A stretch of DNA of 64,000 nucleotides from Mesorhizobium sp. L-2-11 (GTDB lineage: Bacteria > Pseudomonadota > Alphaproteobacteria > Rhizobiales > Rhizobiaceae), in assembly GCF_016756595.1 (NCBI RefSeq), contig NZ_AP023258.1, forward strand, positions 186,001 to 250,000, read 5' to 3'. The first letter of the stretch is position 1; every line of letters begins with the position of its first letter. The position numbers were made by a program, and so were the translations under genes. The notes below the pieces were generated by a model. The model made no database searches and had not been told where the DNA came from. It saw nothing but the letters and a program-made list of their open reading frames with translations. This document shows, piece by piece, positions 7,363 through 15,667 of this stretch.

Positions 7363-8198
7363 ATGTCACGGTGTTTCGGGACGATATCGGCGAGCCGGCG
7401 ACCATCGAGGAGCTCGACGCGCTGAGTGGGAAAAAGCGCCGGGCGCGCCTCGACGCGATCAAGGACGCTTGCCAAGCCTACATCAACGGCACGTTGCGTG
7501 CTGAGTTGACGGTGATTCTGCAGGACCGACTCCAGGCCGCCGGCCTCGATGCCGCCACGGCGCGGGTGGAAGCCGACGACGACGATCCCGACGGGCAGGC
7601 GCTGCTGATCTGGTATCCTGCGGCGACGCCGCGATCGGATTATGTGCGGGCGGCGATCAAGATCGAGTCGGGAGCGAAATCGGCGCTCGACCCGAACCGC
7701 GATGTGCCGATCAAACCCTATGTCGACGATGATCTGCCGGCGCTCGACCTGACCGTGCCGACCGTGCGCACGGTCGATCCCGAACGCACCTTCTGGGACA
7801 AGGTGGTCATCCTCCACGGGCTGCGGCGCTGGTTCGACAAGCGCGGCGAGTTGCGTGGGGGCGGCCAACGCGTGTCCCGTCACTATTATGACCTGCACCA
7901 GCTCGCCGCGTCGCCGGTCGGCGCCGCCGCCATCGCTGAGACGGCGCTCGGCGCGGACTGCGTCGCGCACGCGCGGATGTTCTTCAATCGACCGGATTTC
8001 GATCTCGCGAGTGCCGCGCCCGGTTCTTTCGCGCTTGCGCCGCATGACGAGATGATCGAGCAGTTGCGCGTGGACTATAGAGCCATGCAAGGCATGATCT
8101 TCGGCGACCCTCCAAACTTCGAGGCCGTACTCGACAGCATCGCCTCGCTCGAGACGCGTCTGAATAAGCGGGCTAACGGAAGCGGGGTGGCGCGGTGA
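7363..8198 (+). CDS. abiEii: AbiEii-type nucleotidyltransferase toxin, exon 2
   Basis: Continues the toxin after the intron: DVTVFRDDIGEPATIEEL, then the conserved C-terminal region with IKIESGAKSALDPN, RTVDPERTFWDKVVILHGL and RVSRHYYDLHQLA, all typical of the AbiEii/AbiGii nucleotidyltransferase family (GTP-preferring transferases that poison translation or growth when freed from AbiEi). A GTG at 7371 could allow an N-truncated product, but that would lack the active site. The stop overlaps the next gene by GTGA at 8195, so the toxin and the sigma-like gene are likely on one transcript. Confidence 0.85.
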
Positions 8199-9052
8199 AG
8201 CAGTTGGAGGAAGCTGTCGGCACGAAGCACGAGGCAGACACGCGCCGCGTAGGCGAAGTGGCAATAACGCCGCTGCGCAAGCGACGTCTCAGCGGCGAGC
8301 TTTACGAGCGCGACCCGAAGGTGGAAGCGCTCATCGCTGAACTGGCGGTCCTGCCGCGTGACGCGTTGCTGGCCAGGGCGGAAATCGCCAAGCGCTCCGA
8401 CCCAGGCTACGTCCCAAGCGAATGTCTTGTGTATTTCATTCGCGCTAGCCGTCGTGACAATAACGAGGTGAGGTTCGAGCGCCTCTATCGGATACTGATC
8501 GAACGGGTGCTGCGCAGTTTGCCCAGGGCGGAAAGCTCTGATGGGAAAAATGAATCGCTGACGCGTGGGATCGTGCGCGACAAGGTGTCCGGCCGTTTCG
8601 TCGAGCTCCTTTCGGCGGATCGCGCCACCTATGTCGAAAAGCTCGACTACTTTGAAGTGCGGTTCGACGGCGCGCTGGCAAGCCTGCGGCGCGACGCGCA
8701 GGAAAAGGCCTGGCGCGACGAGAATCGGTCCCAGCCGCTCGAATATGACGAGGAGAGCGGTGAGCTGTCACCGGAGGTGGAGGCGGCCGCAGGGACCCAC
8801 GATCCCTTCGCCGCTTCGGATTTCGACGATCCGCTTTACCGGTTGCGCCTGGATGCAGCGATTGAGGCTCTACCACCAGAACAAAGCAGGATCATTCACA
8901 TGCTGAGACAAGGCTTCCCCATCGACTCGAAGGAGCCAGACGTCATTACGATCGCCAAGGCCCTGGGCCGCTCCGAAAAAACCATCCGAACCTATCGAGA
9001 CAAGGCCTTCGCCGCACTGCGGGCGGCAATGGCCGACGGAGAAGAGCGGTGA
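8195..9052 (+). CDS. sigma-70-like DNA-binding protein
   Basis: A 285-residue protein whose last about 70 residues look like sigma region 4 (IEALPPEQSRIIHMLRQGFPI and ITIAKALGRSEKTIRTYRDKAFAALRAAM: helix-turn-helix plus the usual basic end). An earlier part (about 85-190, ECLVYFIRASRRDNNEVRFERLYRIL) could correspond to region 2, so it may be an alternative sigma factor or a sigma-derived regulator. It starts at GTG 8195 over the toxin stop and ends overlapping the next gene by GTGA. I infer that it regulates the downstream block; promoter specificity cannot be read from sequence alone. Confidence 0.65.
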   Translation: MKQLEEAVGTKHEADTRRVGEVAITPLRKRRLSGELYERDPKVEALIAELAVLPRDALLARAEIAKRSDPGYVPSECLVYFIRASRRDNNEVRFERLYRILIERVLRSLPRAESSDGKNESLTRGIVRDKVSGRFVELLSADRATYVEKLDYFEVRFDGALASLRRDAQEKAWRDENRSQPLEYDEESGELSPEVEAAAGTHDPFAASDFDDPLYRLRLDAAIEALPPEQSRIIHMLRQGFPIDSKEPDVITIAKALGRSEKTIRTYRDKAFAALRAAMADGEER

Positions 9053-9627
9053 GTCCCGCTGGCGAACGTCCATCTCGCGAGTCGGTGCTCGACGCGTTTG
9101 CGGTCGAAATCGAGACTGATCGCTCGACCCTGGAGCGCTATCTACGGCTTTATCCGGAGTATGCCGCGGAACTCGTCGACCTTTCACGCGAGCTGAGCCG
9201 TGAAACCTCCGAAGATGTCGCAGCACTCTCCGCTGCCGATCAGGCGCTGATCGACGCGGCCTGGTCGCGACACGCGGCGGCCATGCCGGCGGCGACGTCC
9301 GACCCTTTTGCGGCGCTGACGGTGGATGACTGGCGTGCTGTGGCCCAGCGTCTGGAGCTGCCCAGGCAGGTCGTTACCGCGTTGCGCGAGCGACGCGTCT
9401 TGCTCGTCAGCATCCCGCGACGATTTCTCCAGAGTTTGGCCGAGGCCATGGGAAGCACCGTCACGCATTTGAAGTCGTCCTGGGGCTCGGCCGAGTTTTC
9501 TGCGGCGCGCAGCTATAAGGCCGATGGCAAGCCGGTGGCTGGTGAGCAAGTCACGCTCGAGCAAGTGCTGATCGACGCTGGCGTTCCGGCCGAGACGCGC
9601 GACCGATTGTTGGCTGAGGCTGAATGA
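9049..9627 (+). CDS. 192-residue protein between the sigma-like gene and the IrrE-helicase
   Basis: No family recognised with confidence. The N-terminus (residues 10-50) is helical and acidic; the middle (about 85-150, DDWRAVAQRLELPRQVVTAL and IPRRFLQSLAEAMGST) could form a helix-turn-helix-like bundle resembling Xre-type partners of IrrE peptidases. The start is GTG 9049 overlapping the sigma-like stop; one base separates its stop from the ATG of the next gene. Such a protein next to an ImmA/IrrE domain may be the repressor or antitoxin cleaved by that peptidase, or an anti-sigma factor for the gene before it. Both are inferences from position. Confidence 0.5.
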   Translation: MSPAGERPSRESVLDAFAVEIETDRSTLERYLRLYPEYAAELVDLSRELSRETSEDVAALSAADQALIDAAWSRHAAAMPAATSDPFAALTVDDWRAVAQRLELPRQVVTALRERRVLLVSIPRRFLQSLAEAMGSTVTHLKSSWGSAEFSAARSYKADGKPVAGEQVTLEQVLIDAGVPAETRDRLLAEAE

Positions 9628-9628
9628 C

Positions 9629-12600
9629 ATGGACGGGGTGGAGCTCGCCAGGCAAATCGCCGCCGAGGTTCACGCTCGCCTCGTTGCGTGCGGCGCCGAT
9701 CCCTGGTCGCCTTACGACCTTGCTGTCGCCGAGGCCAAGCGGCGGGGAATTGATGTCGAGCCAACGGCGGCGGGAGCGGCCGTGCTCAACGGCGGCCGCG
9801 CGACCTTTGTTGCCGCCGACGATCTGATCATTCACGAGAATATCGGCTCTCGGTTCGAGCAAGCCTTCCTCGTCGCGCATGAGATCGGCCATGTCGAGCT
9901 TGGCGACGATCCAGATGGCGAATCGCCGACGATCGACCCGGCCCGTGCGGCCGAGCCGTCGCCGGTCGGGATGGATCGGGTTGTCGACTATGGACGCAAG
10001 CAACGGCGTGAAGTCCAGATGGATCTGTTCGCGCGCGAGTTGCTGCTTCCTCGTCCCGTCGCGCGCGTGCTTCATGTCGACGAAGGGCTTTCCGCGTCCG
10101 CCATCGCCGCGAAGCTCGGTGCACCGTTCGACGTCGTTGCGCAGCAGTTGTTAGACGCTTTGCTGCTGCCGTCAATTCCGCCGACGACCGCCGCCGCGCA
10201 TGTCGAGCGGCCAATGAATCCACTGCAAGCCGCAGCGGCAGCGCATCGCGGTGAAGCCTATCTGCTTGAAGCGGGTCCCGGCACCGGCAAGACCCAAACG
10301 CTGATCGCGCGCGTCGAAGGCCTTCTAGAAGAGGACGTCGATCCGCGGCGCATCCTGCTCCTGACTTTCTCGAACAAGGCGGCGGGCGAGATGGCGGAGC
10401 GGATCGCTCGCAAGCGGCCCGACGCGGCGGCCGCGATGTGGATCGGCACGTTCCACGCCTTCGGCCTCGATATCATCCGCCGGTTCCATGAGGAGCTTGG
10501 CCTACCAAAAGACCCGCGGATGATGGATCGGACCGAGGCGGTCGAGCTCCTCGAGGAGGAGTTTCCGCGCCTGAGGCTTGCGCACTACCGCAATCTCTAT
10601 GATCCAACCCAGATCATCGCCGACATGCTCGCCGCCGTTTCGCGAGCCAAGGACGAGGTGGTCGACGCCGAAACCTATGCCCGGCTCGCCGACGCCATGC
10701 TGGCGAAGGCGGGTGATCCAGCGGCGCGTGAAGCGGCGGAACGCGCCGGCGAGGTAGCGCGTGTGTATGCCGCCTATGAACAGCTCAAGCGCAACGCGCA
10801 CTGCATCGATTTCGGCGACCTCGTCGCCTTGCCGGTGCAACTGCTAGAGAACGACGCGGCCATCTGCGCGGTGCTGCAGGCCCAGTATGATCATGTTCTG
10901 GTTGATGAGTATCAGGATGTGAACCGCAGCAGCGTGCGGTTGCTGAGCGCGCTGCGGCCCGATGGCCGCAATCTCTGGATGGTCGGTGACGCTAAGCAGT
11001 CGATCTACCGGTTTCGCGGCGCCTCATCCTTCAATATGACCCGGTTCGGCAAGGAAGACTTTTCCGGCGGCAAGCGCGGTCGATTGAAGCGTAACTATCG
11101 TTCGGTGCCCGAGATTGTCGACAGCTTCTCCAGCTTCGCGGTCACGATGCGCGCGGGCGGCGCCGACAGCGGACTCGAAGCGGAGCGGGACGCTAATGGG
11201 CACAAGCCCGAGTTGCGCACGGTGCAGCGAGGCGAGCAGCAGCAGGTCGCCTTGGCGGACGCGATCGAGGAACTGCGACGTGAAGGCTACGCCTATCGTG
11301 ATCAGGCGGTCCTCTGCACCGGCAACGAAAAGCTGTCAACGATCGGGCAGGACCTCGAACGGCTCGGCGTGCCGGTCCTGTTTCTGGGCAGTCTGTTCGA
11401 GCGGGGTGAGGTCAAGGATCTTCTGGCTCTTCTCTCGATTCTCGTCGACCGGCGCGCCATGGGCTTGGTGCGCATCGCCTGCTGGCCCGACTTCGCCACC
11501 TCTTTCGCGGATGTGGTCGCGGTCTTCGATCACCTGCGGGCGGCCGAGCATGCGCCGGCGGGCTGGCTGCGGCATAGCGAATCGATCCCCGGCTTGACCG
11601 ACGCCGGGCGGCAGACCCTTGCCAAGCTCGCGGCTGCGCTCGATGGGTTCGATCAGACGGCGTCGCCCTGGACCGTGCTCGCGACGCTGCTGCTCGATCG
11701 CACGCGTATCGCCGCACACCTCGGAACGTCAGAGGACCTCGCCGATCGTACGCGAGGTATCGCGATTTGGCAGTTCCTCAACTTCGTGCGGGTCCAGCCG
11801 GCCGGGCGCGGGTTGCCGATCACGCGCCTGCTCGATCGTGTGCGCAGGCTTGTCCGCCTCGGCGACGATCGCGATCTGCGCCAGTTGCCGGCAGCAGCGC
11901 AACATCTTGACGCCGTGCGCCTGATGACCATCCACGGCGCGAAGGGCCTGGAGTTCGGCGGCGTCCATATCCCGGGGCTCAACAGCGATACGATCCCGCG
12001 CACGCCGCCGGCGCCGCCCTGTCCGGCGCCCGACGGCATGATCGCGGGCGCTGAAGGCAGCGCGATCGAGACATTTCGCGGTGGCCAGGCCGAGGAACAG
12101 GAGTGCCTCTTCTACGTGGCGCAGTCGCGCGCCCGCGATCGCCTGATCCTTTATGCGCCAACAGAGAAGAGCAACGGCCACAACCGACCGCTCTCGCCAT
12201 TCCTCGACTGTCTCGGCGCCACCTTGGCACGCCGCTCGCTCGTGCCCGCGCGGCCGCTGCCGGTGGCGGCGGAAGCGCGGGGCGTCGACCTGGTCGTCGA
12301 CGGACGGCTTAGCTTTGGAGCTTCGCAGATCGCTCTTTATGAATCCTGCCCGCGTCGCTTCTTTTATACCCACGTCCTGCAGGTTGGTGGGCGGCGGACC
12401 GCGACCGCCTTCATGCACTTGCATGAGGCGGTTCGCTCGGTGGTCGAGGCGGTGATCGCGTCCGCCGGGCCCATGACCGAGCAGGCGCTGGAAGATCAGA
12501 CGGACGCGGCGCTTGCCGGCGAGGGGCTCGCCGACCACGGCTATAGCGCTGAATTCCGTGATCTCGCCTTGGCGATGCTGCGCTTCTTTCTGTCCACCCG

Positions 12601-13027
12601 CGCAGGGACAGTCGCCGAAGCCTCGGTCGCGGTCAGTGTCATGCTGGACGGGGAAGAGATCCTTGTGCAGCCGGACGAGGTGCTGGTGCGGCCGGATGGC
12701 GTCCGGGCCGTGCGCCGTGTCCGCACGGGTCACATCCGCTCGACCGAGAGCAAGGATATCGGGGCCGCGGCACTGATCCTGGCCGTCGAGCAGGCCTTTC
12801 CCGGCGCGGTGGCGGAGCTGATCCATCTCTCCGACGGCCAGGTCTCCCCGCTCGCCTTGTCGAAGCGCGAGTTGGACGGACGCAAGGGTAAGCTCGCCAA
12901 ATTTCTCGGCGACATCCGTGCAGGACGGTTTCCGGCCGAGGTCTCGTCGCGTACCTGCCCGAACTGCCCGGCCTTCTTCATCTGCGGGCCGACCCCGGAC
13001 GGCCCCCTGCAAAAAAAATTCGCCTGA
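9629..13027 (+). CDS. ImmA/IrrE metallopeptidase fused to a UvrD-type helicase with a degenerate iron-staple nuclease domain
   Basis: A 1,132-residue fusion. Residues 1-185: ImmA/IrrE-type zinc peptidase with HEIGH (His84, Glu85, His88) and a third ligand near Glu137 (LFARELLLP). From about 200: superfamily 1 helicase with Walker A AGPGTGKT (215-222), motif II VDEYQD (425-430), GDAKQSIYRFRGA, and LMTIHGAKGLEF. From about 890: a PD-(D/E)XK-like domain with an AddB/Cas4-style four-cysteine iron-sulfur pattern (YESCPRRFF plus CPNCPAFFIC at the end). The nuclease motifs look damaged: VQPDEVLV and VRRVRTG stand where D and DYKTG are expected. The helicase should act on DNA ends; the peptidase may cleave the neighbouring regulator. 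Confidence 0.8.
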   Translation: MDGVELARQIAAEVHARLVACGADPWSPYDLAVAEAKRRGIDVEPTAAGAAVLNGGRATFVAADDLIIHENIGSRFEQAFLVAHEIGHVELGDDPDGESPTIDPARAAEPSPVGMDRVVDYGRKQRREVQMDLFARELLLPRPVARVLHVDEGLSASAIAAKLGAPFDVVAQQLLDALLLPSIPPTTAAAHVERPMNPLQAAAAAHRGEAYLLEAGPGTGKTQTLIARVEGLLEEDVDPRRILLLTFSNKAAGEMAERIARKRPDAAAAMWIGTFHAFGLDIIRRFHEELGLPKDPRMMDRTEAVELLEEEFPRLRLAHYRNLYDPTQIIADMLAAVSRAKDEVVDAETYARLADAMLAKAGDPAAREAAERAGEVARVYAAYEQLKRNAHCIDFGDLVALPVQLLENDAAICAVLQAQYDHVLVDEYQDVNRSSVRLLSALRPDGRNLWMVGDAKQSIYRFRGASSFNMTRFGKEDFSGGKRGRLKRNYRSVPEIVDSFSSFAVTMRAGGADSGLEAERDANGHKPELRTVQRGEQQQVALADAIEELRREGYAYRDQAVLCTGNEKLSTIGQDLERLGVPVLFLGSLFERGEVKDLLALLSILVDRRAMGLVRIACWPDFATSFADVVAVFDHLRAAEHAPAGWLRHSESIPGLTDAGRQTLAKLAAALDGFDQTASPWTVLATLLLDRTRIAAHLGTSEDLADRTRGIAIWQFLNFVRVQPAGRGLPITRLLDRVRRLVRLGDDRDLRQLPAAAQHLDAVRLMTIHGAKGLEFGGVHIPGLNSDTIPRTPPAPPCPAPDGMIAGAEGSAIETFRGGQAEEQECLFYVAQSRARDRLILYAPTEKSNGHNRPLSPFLDCLGATLARRSLVPARPLPVAAEARGVDLVVDGRLSFGASQIALYESCPRRFFYTHVLQVGGRRTATAFMHLHEAVRSVVEAVIASAGPMTEQALEDQTDAALAGEGLADHGYSAEFRDLALAMLRFFLSTRAGTVAEASVAVSVMLDGEEILVQPDEVLVRPDGVRAVRRVRTGHIRSTESKDIGAAALILAVEQAFPGAVAELIHLSDGQVSPLALSKRELDGRKGKLAKFLGDIRAGRFPAEVSSRTCPNCPAFFICGPTPDGPLQKKFA

Positions 13028-13109
13028 CCTTACCGGTCGGCCGATCCCGCTCCGATTAGGCCCTTAGAGCCGTGGCATTGCCCCGGCCAGAACCTAAGGA
13101 CCCGATCTT

Positions 13110-13865
13110 ATGAACACCGAAGAACTTCTTGATTGCGACGATCTCGGCGACGCCCTGCGCGAAGGCCGGGCGCTGCGTCCGGCGCGGGGGTATCGCTTCC
13201 TCCTCGCGCAGGGCGATCTCAACTTCCAGTCCCGCCAGGTGAGCGATCCCGTGCCGCTCGGCCGCCAGTTGCTCGAGGCCGCGGCACTGGACCCGCAGGA
13301 CGGCTTCAGCCTTGTCGCGATCCTGCCCTCGGGCGATTTCGAGGATGTGCGGCTGAACGAGCCGTTCGACCTGCGCGAGCGCGGCGCGGAGCGGTTTATC
13401 GCCTTCCAGACCGACGGCGACTTCAAGCTGACCCTCAATGGCGATGAGCTGCGCTGGGGCAAGCCCGCAATCAGCGGCATGATCCTCTACGGCCTTGCCA
13501 AGCCGAGCGACAGCGAGGCGGTCTACCTCGAGATCCCCGGCGGCGAAGACCGCTTGGTCGAGCATGGCGAGCTGATCGATCTGACCGAACCCGGCATCGA
13601 GCGCTTCATCACCGCGCCGAAGCGGCCGGTAACGTTCGAGATCATCGTCAATTCGCGGCCGCGCACGGTGAATACCCGCACGGTCACGTTCGAGGAGATC
13701 GTCGAACTCGCCTTCCCGGGCCAGCACGAGCCTAACGTCGTTTTCTCGATGACTTACCGGCACGCGGCGTCGACGCCACATGCTGGTGAGCTCGGGGCTG
13801 GCGGCTCTGTCGATGTCAAGAAGAAGGGCACGGTGTTCAATGTCACGCGAACTGTTCAGTCGTAA
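13110..13865 (+). CDS. multi-ubiquitin-domain protein (three beta-grasp units)
   Basis: A 251-residue protein of the prokaryotic multiubiquitin family. The internal layout suggests three beta-grasp units: about 22-98 (YRFLLAQGDLNFQSRQVSDP to ERFIAFQTD), about 100-168 (FKLTLNGDELRWGKPAISG to GIERFITAP) and about 172-251 (TFEIIVNSRPRTVNTRTVTF to GTVFNVTRTVQS). Each opens with a strand pair and closes with a hydrophobic strand. The C-terminus is TVQS without a di-glycine, so it is either not conjugated in the classical way or is processed first. It sits 82 bases after the helicase fusion with AAGGA upstream of its ATG and overlaps the E1-like gene, its likely partner. Confidence 0.8.
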   Translation: MNTEELLDCDDLGDALREGRALRPARGYRFLLAQGDLNFQSRQVSDPVPLGRQLLEAAALDPQDGFSLVAILPSGDFEDVRLNEPFDLRERGAERFIAFQTDGDFKLTLNGDELRWGKPAISGMILYGLAKPSDSEAVYLEIPGGEDRLVEHGELIDLTEPGIERFITAPKRPVTFEIIVNSRPRTVNTRTVTFEEIVELAFPGQHEPNVVFSMTYRHAASTPHAGELGAGGSVDVKKKGTVFNVTRTVQS

Positions 13866-15012
13866 TCCCGACCTCAAGCGGCTGCGGGACGACGGCTACT
13901 TCGTCCTGCGGCAGGGCGGGCATCTCGTCATGCGCGAGGTGCCCTATGTCAATGCGCGTCGCGAGGTGCGCATCGGCACCCTCATCTCGAGCCTCACGCT
14001 GGCCGGCGATGCGACGCGCAGGCCCGACACCCATGTCGTCCATTGGGACGGCGACTTTCCGTGCCGCGCCGATGGGACGCCGATCCAGGGAATCTCGCAT
14101 CAGGCCGGGGCCTTCGACCTCGGCCACGGCCTGATGGCGACGCACGCCTTCTCCAGCAAGCCGGACGGCGGCTACACGGACTACCACCACAAGATGACGA
14201 GCTACGTGAACATCATCGCCGGGCCGGCTGCGGTGCTGAAGTCCGGGGCGACGCCGCGCACCTTCCGCGAACCAGAGCCGGAGGAAGACAGCGTTTTCAA
14301 CTACGTCGAGACCGCCTCCGACCGGGTCGGTATCGGCGCCCTGACCGAGCGGTTTGTCAAAGAAGTGGTCGCCATCATCGGCGGCGGCGGCACCGGTGGC
14401 TACATCCTTGACTTTGTCGCCAAGACGCCAGTCCGCGAAATCCGGTTGTTCGACAGCGACGAGTTCCTGACCCACAACGCGTTTCGCGCGCCGGGCGCCC
14501 CGAGTCTGGAGGAACTGCGAGAGGCGCCGAAGAAGGTCGAGTATCTGAAACGCATCTACAGCCGGATGCACCGGAACATCGTGCCGCACGACGTCGAACT
14601 CGGCGCCGACAACCTCCACCTTCTCGATGGCGTCACTTTTGCGTTCCTGTCCCTCGACGCCGGCGATGCCAAGCGGTTGATCGTAGAGAAGCTCGAGGCG
14701 ATCGGCGCGTCGTTCGTCGACGTCGGCATGGGTCTTGAGCTCGACGATGGCTCGCTCGGCGGCATTCTGCGGGTGACCGCGAGCACGCCGGAGAAGCGGG
14801 ATCATGTGCGTCAGCGCATCTCTTTCGTCGGTGGCGGCGCCGAGGACATCTATGCATCGAATATCCAGGTCGCTGACCTCAACGCCCTGAATGCCGTCCT
14901 CGCGGTCGTCAAGTGGAAGAAGATTCGCGGGTTCTATCGCGACCTCGAGCGCGAGCATCACTGCACCTACACCACCGACGGCAACATGCTGATCAATGGG
15001 GACCTTGCGTGA
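13840..15012 (+). CDS. E1-like adenylyltransferase (DUF6791 + ThiF)
   Basis: A 390-residue protein. Residues 1 to about 160 match DUF6791 (HWDGDFPCRADGTPI, DYHHKMTSYVNIIAGPA), which carries a lone Cys75. Residues about 165-390 are a ThiF/E1 nucleotide-binding domain (VVAIIGGGGTGGYILD, IRLFDSDEFLTHNAFR, TFAFLSLDAGDAKR). E1/ThiF enzymes adenylate the C-terminus of ubiquitin-like proteins; the multi-ubiquitin gene just upstream is the evident substrate. No catalytic Cys sits in the usual place after the adenylation domain; Cys75 and Cys375 (HHCTYTTDG) are the only candidates. ATG 13840 overlaps the upstream gene by 26 bases and is chosen because family similarity begins here. Confidence 0.8.
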   Translation: MSRELFSRNPDLKRLRDDGYFVLRQGGHLVMREVPYVNARREVRIGTLISSLTLAGDATRRPDTHVVHWDGDFPCRADGTPIQGISHQAGAFDLGHGLMATHAFSSKPDGGYTDYHHKMTSYVNIIAGPAAVLKSGATPRTFREPEPEEDSVFNYVETASDRVGIGALTERFVKEVVAIIGGGGTGGYILDFVAKTPVREIRLFDSDEFLTHNAFRAPGAPSLEELREAPKKVEYLKRIYSRMHRNIVPHDVELGADNLHLLDGVTFAFLSLDAGDAKRLIVEKLEAIGASFVDVGMGLELDDGSLGGILRVTASTPEKRDHVRQRISFVGGGAEDIYASNIQVADLNALNAVLAVVKWKKIRGFYRDLEREHHCTYTTDGNMLINGDLA

Positions 15013-15449
15013 TGCGGCACAAGCGACTCGATCATCGTTTCGTCGAACACATCCCCGAGCACCTAGAGGCAGGCATTCTCTATGTTTCGATGGAATATGC
15101 GACATCGGCCCATAGCTGCTGCTGTGGTTGCGGCGAGGAGGTTGTCGCGCCTTTCACGCCGACGGACTGGAAGATGACGTTCGACGGCGAGACTGTCTCG
15201 ATTCGTCCGTCGATCGGCAATTGGACGCTGAAGTGCCGGTCCCATTATGTGATTGAGCGCGGCAAGGTGATTGAAGCCGGTCCTTGGAGTGACGAGCAGG
15301 TCGAAGCCGAGCGTCGTCGTGATCGCGCCTCCAAAGCGCTTTTCTACGGGCAGTCGCCAAAGGCCTCACCTCCTGCTCAGCCCGCGCTCCCAAAGTGTGC
15401 ACTAGGCTTCTGGCGGCGCCTCTGGAGCCGCATAACTGGTCGATTATAA
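15012..15449 (+). CDS. DUF6527 Cys/His-rich protein of the ubiquitin-like operon
   Basis: A 145-residue protein of the DUF6527 family. A compact metal-binding pattern is visible: His34, Cys36, Cys37, Cys38, Cys40, then Cys75 and His78 (LKCRSHY), separated by the conserved-looking PSIGNW. The last 45 residues are basic. DUF6527 proteins recur after DUF6791-ThiF genes, so it belongs to the ubiquitin-like modification set. A role as E2/E3-like carrier or deconjugating partner is inference. ATG 15012 overlaps the E1 stop (TGATG), showing tight coupling. Confidence 0.7.
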   Translation: MRHKRLDHRFVEHIPEHLEAGILYVSMEYATSAHSCCCGCGEEVVAPFTPTDWKMTFDGETVSIRPSIGNWTLKCRSHYVIERGKVIEAGPWSDEQVEAERRRDRASKALFYGQSPKASPPAQPALPKCALGFWRRLWSRITGRL

Positions 15450-15608
15450 CAATAAACGTGTGGATTACATTCCGTCGGAAGCATCCCGCCCGGTATTCTA
15501 CTGTCTACCTGCTATTTAGAGCCCCTACGAATCAGTCTGACAGTCTTCCCATAAAGTAGCCCCGCCAAGAAATGCTCCGCGCAACAGTGAGGGCTCGCAA
15601 GCGCGGCA

Positions 15609-15630
15609 GCACCGGCTCTTGATCCGGTGC
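15609..15630 (+). promoter_or_regulatory. hairpin in the leader of the AddB-like gene
   Basis: The 7-bp arms GCACCGG and CCGGTGC surround CTCTTGAT. No T-run follows, so it is not a clear terminator. It lies 37 bases before the ATG and upstream of a strong AAAGGAGG ribosome site. It could mark mRNA processing or attenuation in the 218-base gap that separates the ubiquitin-like genes from the addAB-like genes. Confidence 0.35.
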
Positions 15631-15667
15631 CCAAATAAGAAGTCACCTCGAAAGGAGGGAAGCCACC

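Noticed and set aside
7371..8198. GTG 7371 as the start of an independent gene
   Set aside because: The codon lies inside exon 2 of abiEii; a product from it would lack the catalytic motif, and splicing restores the family's normal length.
13843..15105. 420-codon minus-strand frame opposite the E1-like gene
   Set aside because: Antisense shadow of a DUF6791-ThiF gene; no recognisable motif.
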